From: an uncultured Flavobacteriales bacterium
Lineage (GTDB): Bacteria; Bacteroidota; Bacteroidia; Flavobacteriales_E; Vicingaceae
Reading direction: 5' to 3'
Assembly: GCA_905479915.1 (NCBI GenBank)
Contig: CAJQOH010000035.1
Location: 1 to 64,000 of the forward strand
DNA: 64,000 nucleotides
Numbering within the stretch: the first letter of the stretch is position 1; each line of letters starts with the position of its first letter. Shown piece after piece: positions 19,630 to 28,200 of this stretch. The position numbers were made by a program, and so were the translations under genes. The notes below the pieces were generated by a model. That model searched no databases. It saw nothing but the letters and a program-made list of their open reading frames with translations, and was not told the DNA's origin.

Positions 19630-20799
19630 ATGAACTTTGTTGAAGATGTTGATTACCTTGAAAGTTTATTTCATTCAGTAGACAGTCATATTACTCTGAA
19701 ATACAAAAATAAAGATGATGCTTCTTTGGGGTATGGACAAAGTGGTCTCGCTATATATTCAGCATACAACTACTTATATTCAAAGGATGATTTAAATTTA
19801 TCAAATCTATTTTATTCATTAAACAGTATTATAGATGATTTAGAAAAAAAGAGTTCTCACCATACCTTCATGCTTGGTCAGTATGGTCTTATTTGGGCAC
19901 TCTTAAAAATAAAAAACTTAGGATTAATTGATTCAACAGAAAATCAAAATTTATTTAATACCGAAACCTTAAAAATTAATATTGAACACTCTATTAATTC
20001 AAATAGAGATAAAAAAAACAATGATTTTTTTAATGGATTAACAGGGTTACTTTTTTTCCTTAATTCACTTATAAAGGAAGATGATGAATTCATTCCTTTA
20101 CACGAATTATGTATCAAATATATGATGAAAATTAGTATTAATGATGAAAAAGGAATAAGGTGGGGGTTTCCTACGGAAGAACATTACGCTAAGCCTTTGA
20201 TGGACTTATACAATAAGAAAAATATCGTTTTTTTTGGTTTGTCGCATGGAATAACAGCAACTTCATCAGTATTGTCAAGAGCCTTAGGAACTAATAATAT
20301 TCACATCATACTTAAAACGTTTAAATATTTAGATTCGTATAAAAACATTAATTCTAAAATAGAAATTCTTCCACAATGTAATTTAATTAATTATAAAAAA
20401 ACAGAAATCTCTAACACATGGGCTCATGGTAACTTAGCAATTGCTTTTGCTTACATTAGCATAGGGAAAAAACTTAATAATAGAAAATTATTTAATAGTG
20501 GTATCGAAATTGCTAAAGAAAGTATTACTCGTGGATATTTGTTTAAGTCATTAGATATTTGTAGCGGTATCTTTGGTTATTTATATGTCCTATATAAACT
20601 TTACAAAATTACTCATCTCGAAATATTTAAAATTCATGCCAACGATGTAATAAAGGATATGAAAAAGAAATCAACACCTAGAAGCCAGCTAACAAATGAA
20701 ATAGGAATATTATATGGAGCTTCAGGGATAGGTTTATCTATTTCAACAATGTTGGGAAAAACTGACGATGATTGGGATGAGTTTTTATTATTGTCTTAA
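19630..20799 (+). CDS. LanC-like protein 2 with lost zinc ligands (probable pseudo-cyclase)
   Basis: A 389-residue LanC homologue has clear toroid repeats ('YGQSGLAIYSAY', 'GLTGLLFFLNSL', 'GASGIGLSIST') and the shared C-terminus 'WDEFLLLS'. Two of the three zinc-site positions are changed: Ala265 in 'TWAHGN' where LanC1 and LanC3 have Cys, and Ser312 in 'DICSGI' where they have His after Cys311. The His of the first motif (His206, 'GLSHG') is kept. Without Cys265 and His312 the zinc-thiolate mechanism should not work, so it may be a scaffold, a sequestering partner or a decaying copy. The reading frame itself is intact. It abuts the S41 gene and overlaps the convergent flavoenzyme by 4 bases. 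Confidence 0.88.
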   Translation: MNFVEDVDYLESLFHSVDSHITLKYKNKDDASLGYGQSGLAIYSAYNYLYSKDDLNLSNLFYSLNSIIDDLEKKSSHHTFMLGQYGLIWALLKIKNLGLIDSTENQNLFNTETLKINIEHSINSNRDKKNNDFFNGLTGLLFFLNSLIKEDDEFIPLHELCIKYMMKISINDEKGIRWGFPTEEHYAKPLMDLYNKKNIVFFGLSHGITATSSVLSRALGTNNIHIILKTFKYLDSYKNINSKIEILPQCNLINYKKTEISNTWAHGNLAIAFAYISIGKKLNNRKLFNSGIEIAKESITRGYLFKSLDICSGIFGYLYVLYKLYKITHLEIFKIHANDVIKDMKKKSTPRSQLTNEIGILYGASGIGLSISTMLGKTDDDWDEFLLLS

Positions 20800-21692
20800 A
20801 TGTCATTTACGATCTCTTTAAACAGCTTACAACTCTCTTTTTTCTCCTCTATCTCTAAGCTTAAATCACAAATTACTAACTCTTTAACTCCTTTGTATTT
20901 TTGTAATAAATTGTTTATCTGATCAGAGCATTCCTCTTTAGATCCAACAATAGTAGGGTGTAAATTATCTTTAAATAATTTCTTAATAGATTCTGCTCTA
21001 CTTTTATCTTCCAAACATATTCCAGATATAGCTAAAGCAGTCTCAGGTAATTTATTATTTGCCTTATAATATAATTCTTCAAAGATTAAAACAGAATCTC
21101 CGTTAGGCCAAGTACTTTTTGGAGTATGAAAAAGTGACCAAGCATAATTGGCTTCATTATTTATAGCTAATTCAAATTTTGAATTACTTGTTGACAAAAA
21201 CCACATATCTGGCTTTAACCCTTTTATATAAGGAGGTGTTTGTATTGTATGAAACTCATTATCTTTATTGAAAGATGTTTCAAAAAAGCCAAATAAATCA
21301 TTTACTTTCTCACTAAATGAGTCTTGGTTGTTATGTTTTAATAAGGCTTTCATATTAATTTCAGTAGTTGTCCCTGCTGCAATTCCCATATCCACTCTTC
21401 CAGGAAACATACTCTCCATTAATGAGTAATCATGAACCAACCTTAACGGATTATGCAGTCGTAATAAATTACCCGCAGAGCCAATTTTAATTTTATCAGA
21501 TGATGCTAATAGAAGAGAAATAAGAATTTCAGGGCTTCTCCAAGCACAATCATGATCGTGGTGTTCACCTAACCATAATCTCTTATATCCTAATTCTTCT
21601 ATAACAGGAATTATTTCAAACAAATGATTTATTTTATCAATGCTTTTTCCTTGTGATTTATAAATACCTATATCTAATAATGTTAGATCCAT
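20796..21692 (-). CDS. Luciferase-like (LLM) flavin-dependent oxidoreductase, MsnO8 type
   Basis: A 298-residue TIM-barrel flavoenzyme has the LLM landmarks: 'LTLLDIGIYKSQG' at the start, 'LGYKRLWLGEHH' (about 35-46), 'IKIGSAGNLLRLHNPLRL' (about 68-85) and 'FPGRVDMGIAAG'. This matches the MsnO8 group common in natural-product clusters. LLM-family enzymes of the LanJC class are known to reduce dehydroamino acids in lanthipeptides to D-Ala/D-Abu. That is the most attractive role here, given the Ser/Thr-rich, Cys-poor precursor tails, but it is inference. Monooxygenation is the alternative. It is transcribed alone, convergent with lanC2. Confidence 0.85.
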   Translation of the reverse strand: MDLTLLDIGIYKSQGKSIDKINHLFEIIPVIEELGYKRLWLGEHHDHDCAWRSPEILISLLLASSDKIKIGSAGNLLRLHNPLRLVHDYSLMESMFPGRVDMGIAAGTTTEINMKALLKHNNQDSFSEKVNDLFGFFETSFNKDNEFHTIQTPPYIKGLKPDMWFLSTSNSKFELAINNEANYAWSLFHTPKSTWPNGDSVLIFEELYYKANNKLPETALAISGICLEDKSRAESIKKLFKDNLHPTIVGSKEECSDQINNLLQKYKGVKELVICDLSLEIEEKKESCKLFKEIVNDI

Positions 21693-21800
21693 ATATTAAC
21701 TTTTTCATATATTACAATCGCTTACAATATTTTTCATTACTTAAAAATATAGTTTAGTAATAAAAAACTAAATTCGCAATTTGTTAAACACATATTTTAT

Positions 21801-22625
21801 ATGGCGAAGATACTATTACTTCTAACACGATACTTATATGTTATTATAATTTGTTTTATTCAACAATATGTAGTAGCTCAAGAAACAGATACATTACAGT
21901 TCTTTTACCCTGTTAATAGTTCCTCAATTAATTTAAACCAAAGTAAACATTTAGATTCTTTAGCGAAGAAATTAAAAGTAACTCCTTCTAGCAGCTTGTC
22001 TATTTATGGTTTTACAGATTATGTAGGAGATTCTATATCTAATTATAATCTTTCAACAAGAAGAGCTAATTCTATCAAAAACTATCTAATTAATAAAGCA
22101 AAAATATCTTTGGATCAAATTAATGAAAGTCTCGGGAAAGGAGAAATTAATAATAACACATTAATTAATCCAAAAGGAAATTCAAGTGATAGAAAAGTTC
22201 AAATTATCGTATATAATGATAAGGTTACAATAGATACTTCTTTTTTTTATAATGGGCAGATAGGAGATAAGATCAATATTAAACAAATACAATTTAAACC
22301 AGGGACACCTATTTTAAGAGAGGAGGCTATTCCTGTTTTAATAGGTTTGATTAATATTTTAAAAGACCTTCCAAATCTAAGGGTAGAAATAAGAGGTCAC
22401 ATCTGTTGTATAAGCAAGGAAAGTTATAATATAAAATATAAGTACTATAATCTTTCAGAACAAAGAGCTAAAACTGTTTACGATTTTCTTGTAAACAATA
22501 ATATTGATTTTTCACGACTGAAATACAAAGGTGTAGGAATAAGTGACCCTCTAGTTGTTCCTGAAGTTACTGAGAAAGACCGAATTAGTAATAGAAGGGT
22601 TTCTATTGTTATTCTGGACAAATAA
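21801..22625 (+). CDS. Secreted protein with two tandem OmpA-like domains
   Basis: A 274-residue protein has a signal peptide (ending QYVVAQ) and two OmpA/MotB-type peptidoglycan-binding repeats, about 32-135 and 160-274. Each has the pattern of a beta-strand, a conserved 'G-x-T/H' strand end ('IYGFTDYVGD', 'IRGHICC'), then 'NLSxxRAxxxxxxL' and a final 'RKVQIIV / RRVSIVI'. It lacks an obvious beta-barrel, so it is likely periplasmic and bound to the cell wall. It sits between the two halves of the lanthipeptide island, directly before a decayed exporter fragment. It could help envelope stability or self-protection, but nothing in the sequence proves this. Confidence 0.8.
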   Translation: MAKILLLLTRYLYVIIICFIQQYVVAQETDTLQFFYPVNSSSINLNQSKHLDSLAKKLKVTPSSSLSIYGFTDYVGDSISNYNLSTRRANSIKNYLINKAKISLDQINESLGKGEINNNTLINPKGNSSDRKVQIIVYNDKVTIDTSFFYNGQIGDKINIKQIQFKPGTPILREEAIPVLIGLINILKDLPNLRVEIRGHICCISKESYNIKYKYYNLSEQRAKTVYDFLVNNNIDFSRLKYKGVGISDPLVVPEVTEKDRISNRRVSIVILDK

Positions 22626-22636
22626 GTATGAAAAAG

Positions 22637-22711
22637 ATGAAACTTCCATTCTACAAATAAACGGATCAAATGGCATATGGCTCTACATATTTAAGAACGA
22701 TAGCTGAGTAG
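22637..22711 (+). pseudogene. Remnant of a C39-peptidase ABC exporter N-terminus
   Basis: Read from the ATG at 22637, the codons give MKLPFYK-stop-TDQMAYGSTYLRTIAE-stop. These align without gaps to the start of the intact exporter at 31890 (MKFPFYKQPDEMDCGATC and onward). Gln8 has become a stop. The catalytic Cys14 is Tyr, and Cys18 is also Tyr. A second stop follows at codon 25, and homology fades after about 22711. This is a decayed second transporter gene, showing that the locus once had another export gene here, probably serving the S41-lanC2 arm. Confidence 0.75.
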
Positions 22712-22882
22712 CAAAACAATATGGTAAAAGTATTAATGACTATGTATAATAATCGACTTTTATAAAAAAATCGATTATCGAACTTAAGTTATCATCTTTT
22801 TGAAAAAATAAAACCTTCTTACCTAGAACTTCAATAAAATATTTATTTTTAACCTTACTTCCTGCTCTTTTTTTATCATTCT

Positions 22883-23629
22883 ATGAAATATATAACAATA
22901 TTCTTTTTAACTTTCGTTAGTCAACTGATTTATTCTCAGGGAAGTATTGAAAATCTAGTAATCAATGGAGACTTTAAAGACTTTAAGAAAATTTCATATA
23001 ACAAAGATGAGGCAATAGTTATCGATTCAATGCTTATTTCTAAGTCTTCTAGAGATAGCGATAATTACCTATTCTTTATTAAAAATTGGCATATTCCTGA
23101 TTATTCTTCTCCTGACTTCTATGATGATAGCGAAAATTATTGTAATGATAATTCTTGTATCGGTATAATAACTTCTTATAATGGGAATGATTATAGAGAA
23201 TTCATTGAGGGTCGATTAAAAGAAAAGCTTATAAAAGATTCTTTATACCTAATAAGTTTTAATATTAGACCATTCTATAGAATTTACAAGGAAAAAGGGA
23301 GTGTTATACCTCCTGAAATGGGAGTATTGTTTTCTGATACTTTAATTCCAAATGGAGGCATAAACTTTAAGGATACGAAAACTAAATCTTTATATTTTAA
23401 ACTACCTACTAAAGGTTGTAAATTTGGTAATTGGTGTAGAATTGAAGAGCTTTACAAAGCTAAAGGAGGAGAGCTATTTATTACAATAGGTAATTTTATG
23501 AAGGATAAACATTTTATAAAGAAGAAGGTTCGTAATCGTATAGGTTATTTATTAATAGACGATGTATCCGTTAAACCTGCTCTTATTATCGAAAAAGAGA
23601 ATACTACCCACTTTATGCAAAATAAATGA
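22883..23629 (+). CDS. Secreted jelly-roll-like protein
   Basis: A 248-residue protein has a signal peptide (ending LIYSQG). It shows the pattern 'NLVINGDF' at the mature start, 'NYREFIEGRLKEKLIKDSLYLISF' in the middle (spread over about 110-140) and 'YLLIDDVSVKP' near the end. This is the pattern of the carbohydrate-binding-like jelly-roll often found at the N-terminus of Bacteroidota OmpA proteins. Here it stands alone, while a separate OmpA protein lies just upstream beyond the decayed exporter fragment. Function is unknown. It precedes lanA2 by 107 bases and probably has its own transcript. Confidence 0.65.
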   Translation: MKYITIFFLTFVSQLIYSQGSIENLVINGDFKDFKKISYNKDEAIVIDSMLISKSSRDSDNYLFFIKNWHIPDYSSPDFYDDSENYCNDNSCIGIITSYNGNDYREFIEGRLKEKLIKDSLYLISFNIRPFYRIYKEKGSVIPPEMGVLFSDTLIPNGGINFKDTKTKSLYFKLPTKGCKFGNWCRIEELYKAKGGELFITIGNFMKDKHFIKKKVRNRIGYLLIDDVSVKPALIIEKENTTHFMQNK

Positions 23630-23702
23630 TGATATATTTGCAGCTTGCAAGCTAAAAAAAAATAGGGTTATCAAATAAGCCTTATTTTCTCAAATAAATT
23701 AA

Positions 23703-23710
23703 TATATTTG
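23703..23710 (+). promoter_or_regulatory. Candidate -7 promoter box for lanA2
   Basis: TATATTTG matches the TAnnTTTG consensus 27 bases before the lanA2 ATG, a sensible distance for a short leader. The -33 region is only T-rich rather than a clear TTTG. Confidence 0.4.
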
Positions 23711-23736
23711 TTTTGTAATTTATAAAATTTAATGTT

Positions 23737-24033
23737 ATGAAATTAAAATTAGAAAAACAAAAAGTAACTACTCTTTCATCTGATGATATGAGTTCTGTAA
23801 ATGGTGGTGGAGAAGCAAGATCTGACCGTAAACTTGGGGATTGTAGATATTCAAGAAGGAATTCATACTCACTTGATGAGAATAAAAAGATTGATGGTTG
23901 TGCTGTTGGTGATTCAGGTTACCCTTATCACTTAGAAGCAGGTTCTGGTCAAGTGTTTGCAGGTGGAGGGCAGACTCCTACCGATACCGTTAGTAGCTCT
24001 AACTCTTTTTCTACGAGTTTCGCTATTTCTTAA
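23737..24033 (+). CDS. Lanthipeptide precursor 2 (Cys-poor, Ser/Thr-rich tail)
   Basis: A 98-residue peptide. The leader 'MKLKLEKQKVTTLSSDDM' runs into 'SSVNGGG' at 19-25, a classic double-glycine site for the C39 exporter of the same operon. The core has only two Cys (36 and 55) but 17 Ser/Thr, with a C-terminal stretch 'TDTVSSSNSFSTSF' free of Cys and a Gly-rich middle ('AGGGQ'). So at most two thioether rings can form and most dehydrated residues would stay open or be reduced. The tail shares its 'SSSN/SFS' flavour with precursor 1. It is the first gene of the plus-strand operon and is followed by hairpins that may limit read-through into lanC3. Confidence 0.82.
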   Translation: MKLKLEKQKVTTLSSDDMSSVNGGGEARSDRKLGDCRYSRRNSYSLDENKKIDGCAVGDSGYPYHLEAGSGQVFAGGGQTPTDTVSSSNSFSTSFAIS

Positions 24034-24092
24034 TTTCTTCTTTTAAGAAGAAAGGAATATTATAGAGGTGTTTTTAAGCACCTCTTATTTTT
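24034..24092 (+). terminator. Two hairpins between lanA2 and lanC3, probable attenuator
   Basis: The first is TTTCTTCTT/AAGAAGAAA at 24034-24053. The second is AGAGGTG-TTTTTAAG-CACCTCT at 24064-24085, followed by TATTTTTT. The second has a good U-tract. Because lanC3 and the rest of the operon follow 25 bases later with no separate promoter that I can see, this is likely a partial terminator that raises precursor mRNA over enzyme mRNA, as in many RiPP operons. Confidence 0.65.
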
Positions 24093-24116
24093 TGCTGCAA
24101 AACAAGAAATATCTTA

Positions 24117-25256
24117 ATGGTACATGACTTAAAAATACATTTAGAAATTATAACAAAAAAAATACTAAGCACATCATATATCAATGCTAAAAATATATCT
24201 GCACTTACGGGTTGTGCATCTCGACTAATTTTTTTATCTAATTTAATAGAATATCAATCAAAAAATAAAGAACAATACAAAAGTATTATCAAAAATGATG
24301 TAATCACAATGCTCGATTATGTCAAAAATAAAAAAACATCTCAAACCAATATTGACGGGTTGGCAGGGTTTGGCTGGACGCTATCGTACTTATGTAGTAG
24401 AAATCATTTAGATGAAGATGAAAATAAATTGTTATTTGAATTAGATGAACATTTATTTCAATTAGCAAGAGAAGATATCGAGAATAATAATTTTGATTTT
24501 TTTTACGGAGCTATCGGTTATGGAAATTATTTTATCAATAGATCAGAAGCAAATAAAGATTGTAGGGTATATTTAAAAAAAATAGGGAATAGCCTGTTAA
24601 CTCCAAAAACTGATCTTACTTCTACTTTAAAAAAAGAAACCTCTGACTTTAGTCTTTCTCATGGTTTATCTTCTCAAATAACCTTCTTATCACAATTAAT
24701 TAGCATGAACATAAATGTAAATGAGTTTCGTGATCGAATTAAGATTGGCTGTGAACAAATACTAAGTTATGAGAGAAGTAATCGATTACCAGATGCAATA
24801 GAGGAAGGGAAATCTATATATAGCCCACTCAGATGGTGTCATGGAGAACTTGGTATAGTTTCCGCTCTAGCTTTTGCTGCAAAAATATTAGACGATAATG
24901 ATATTAACAAAAAAGCCTTCAAGGTCGCAAATGAAATTGCTCTATATAGATTAGATACTAATCAGAAGTTAAACTCCGCTACCATTTGCCACGGAACATT
25001 AGGTATTGCTCATATTTTTCAAAAATGGCACAATAATTACTGGAAATCAGAAGAAATTAAACAGGCATCAAACTATTGGTACATAAAAAGTAATGAAATT
25101 ATGAATTCCAAAACGAAATATAATTTTTTAAATAATGAAGGCATTTATAGAGAACAACAGGGTATTTTATATGGGATAGAAGGTATAGGATTAGCATTAA
25201 TTTCTGCATTAGATAGCAACGTTAAAGAGTGGGAATCTTCAATATTATTATATTAA
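24117..25256 (+). CDS. lanC: LanC-type lanthionine cyclase 3 (intact)
   Basis: A 379-residue LanC has complete active-site motifs: His182 in 'SLSHG', Cys241 in 'RWCHG', and Cys291-His292 in 'TICHG'. Toroid repeats are visible ('GLAGFGWTLSYL', 'GAIGYGNYF', 'GIEGIGLALIS'). It is the second gene of the plus-strand operon and should cyclise precursor 2. The S9 peptidase gene starts 5 bases after its stop. A longer reading of the S9 ORF would overlap this gene's end, but that start is not needed. Confidence 0.92.
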   Translation: MVHDLKIHLEIITKKILSTSYINAKNISALTGCASRLIFLSNLIEYQSKNKEQYKSIIKNDVITMLDYVKNKKTSQTNIDGLAGFGWTLSYLCSRNHLDEDENKLLFELDEHLFQLAREDIENNNFDFFYGAIGYGNYFINRSEANKDCRVYLKKIGNSLLTPKTDLTSTLKKETSDFSLSHGLSSQITFLSQLISMNINVNEFRDRIKIGCEQILSYERSNRLPDAIEEGKSIYSPLRWCHGELGIVSALAFAAKILDDNDINKKAFKVANEIALYRLDTNQKLNSATICHGTLGIAHIFQKWHNNYWKSEEIKQASNYWYIKSNEIMNSKTKYNFLNNEGIYREQQGILYGIEGIGLALISALDSNVKEWESSILLY

Positions 25257-25261
25257 TAAAA

Positions 25262-28200
25262 ATGAGATTCTTAATAACATTAATTTTAATACTGATAAAT
25301 ATATCAGTTATTTTTTCTCAGATAACAGGTAAAGTACAGAACCTTAAGGGGGAAGACTTACCTTACGCCTCCATCTTTTTAAAAAAATCTGGTATAGGAA
25401 CTACTTCTAATGAGACTGGGGAATATCAATTAAAATTTCCTAAACAATTTAATTTTCCTTTTATAGATACATTAATTACCTCCTATATTGGCTACAAAGA
25501 TTATAAAAAACCTATTTATATAAAGAAAGGGACAAGGATTATTAACATAACATTGTCAGGTGTTGTTAATGAACTAAACGAGTTTGTGGTTAAAGGACTA
25601 ACTTATTATCCTCCAGAAAAATTGATTAAACTAGCGATTAAGAATACAAAAAAGAACTATAATAATGATTACTCTTTATCCAAAGGATTTTATAGAGAGT
25701 TGGTAAAAGAAAAAGATCAATGGATAGTATTAAATGAGGCAGTTATTCAATTAAAATATGCTCCTTACCCTCAGAAAGGTTTTTTGTCAAAAGCATTTAG
25801 AGCTTATTATAATTATGATAATCTTCCGTATAATATGGGGTTTTCTTCCTTATTTCGACATATGCACCGCTTTCCTAGTTTTATACCTATTAATAAAGAT
25901 CAAATAAATATGGTTAATTCTCGATTCTCCTTTAATTTTAGTAAATATGGGAAGGAAGTTTCTCCTGTAGGGGGAGCTGGAGACCTCGTTGCTTTAGACA
26001 AAATAAAGTATAGGTATGATTTCTTTGATCCTAAATTAATTGAACAATACAATTATAAATTAGTTAATGAAGAATATTTTAATGGTGAAAAATGTTATGT
26101 AATTGATTTTTATCCAAAAAAAAACTATCAGAGAAGGATATTTCAACCAATTAATAAAAAAATGAAATACCCTATTTATTTAGGCAGAATTCTCATTGCA
26201 GAGAAGACATTTGCAGTTGTTAAATTTCAATATCAGTATGCGCATCATGTAGATTTTAGCATTTACAGGGGTGGGTATGGAATTCCTAATTTTTTAAAAG
26301 TAAGTGTTAGTTATAAAAAAAGTAATAATCAATGGATGCTTAATGAAGTAAAAACTGAACAGCGAAAAGAAGAAAAAATCGGAAAGTTAAAGACAACATA
26401 TACCTGTTTAAGAAGTTTGAAACTGGATGAACCTAAAAAAAAGAAAGTTATTTTTACTAGAGATAGTATAGCTTTTATTACTAAGTCAATTAAGAGCCGT
26501 AACTTCTACAATAAATATGATAAGCTTTTTTGGAATACTTATGAAGATTCATTTGCTTACCCTAAATTAACAAAAGAAGTTATAAAGGATTTGGAATCAA
26601 CCACTCCTTTAGAAAAGCAGTTTTTAAGTTTAAATATACCTATTGATTCTATAGTACACCCTATAGCTCAAGAAATATACTGTCAATATGAATATCATTC
26701 AGATACCATACAAGATAATTATAATTGGTTAAGACAAAAGAGTAATGAAGGTGTCATGAATTATTTAAAAAAAGAAAACACTTATTATAATGACGTGGTA
26801 TTTAAACTAAATGATAGTATTAAAGGATTTTATTTTCGATATAATAGAACGTTTAAGTTACTTGAAGAAAACCATAAAATTACAAAACCAAACTATTTTA
26901 TTGTAAACAATTTAAAATATAGGTATAAGCAAGCAAAAAATGGAAATATTGGTTTATATAAATTTGTGAATGATACTGTAGACGAATTAATATTTGATAA
27001 AACGAAAGCAGGAGAAGGAAAAGTTAATTTTTGGATAGAGAGTATTCAACTTAATAATAAAGGACAGTTAGCCTTCACCTATACTGAAAAAGGAGACATT
27101 ACTAAAACATTGATAATTAGAAATTTTGGATTAGAAAATTCAATACACGAAATCCAAGATGTATATCGATTTTTATGGTTAAACGATTCAACTATTTTAT
27201 ACACTAAAACCGATGCTACAAAAAGAAGTTATCAATTAAGAGTTTCGTGTTTAAATACAAAAACAGATAGTTTAATTTACGAAGAAAAAGACAAAACATT
27301 TGATATTTCCATAAAAAAATCAACTTCTGGGGATTATATTTTTGTTTTTGCGGAAAGTATGAATGAACGAGAATATTATTACATTGATTATAATAAAAAT
27401 AATATAATATTAAATACCATTACAAAACGATTAAGCAGTCATAACTATACAATAGACCATAAATCGGGCAGTTTATTCTATGCAATATCCAATAAAACAA
27501 AAGAAAAATATGAAATAGTTCAATTCCCTATAGACAACCCCATATTAAATAATTGGAAAACAATTTATACAACACCTAACCCCATTGAAGACTTTTATAT
27601 TACAAAAGATTATATTGCTGTACAAGAATACAATAAAAACACCTTAGAACTTAAATATATTAATAAGGTTACTAAAAAAGCAAACCCTATTGCATTTGAA
27701 GACAAAATATTTTCCTTTTATTTCAATAAGAGAAATTTAGACACATCAAATATTATCCAAATAGATTATGATTCACCAAAAACAGCTTATATCACTTATG
27801 ATATTGATTTAGAAACCGAAAATAAAAAAATTGTAGAGCAAGAGGTTTTCACTTTTGATAAAAAAACTTATAAAGTAGAATCAATTTCTTCACCATCAAG
27901 TGATAGTATTCAAATCCCTATTACCCTTTTTTATGATGAAGATGTTATAAATGATTCTATTGTAGGAATTATTTTAAAATCTTATGGAGCATACGGGGCT
28001 AAATATTATCCCGAATTTAGTGCTGAAGATAAAGTATATGTTGACAAAGGATTTATAATCGCTTATGCTCATGTAAGAGGAGGTGGAGAATTAGGGGAGA
28101 CTTGGTATAAAGCAGGAAAATTGTTAAATAAGATTAACACGTTTGAAGATTATGTCTCATGTGCCAAATTCTTAACCAAAAAATATAACATTGATTCCCA

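Noticed and set aside
23642-23653. Perfect palindrome AGCTTGCAAGCT followed by A-run
   Set aside because: Located just after the jelly-roll gene, but the A-run gives a U-tract only on the opposite strand, where no gene ends; function unclear.
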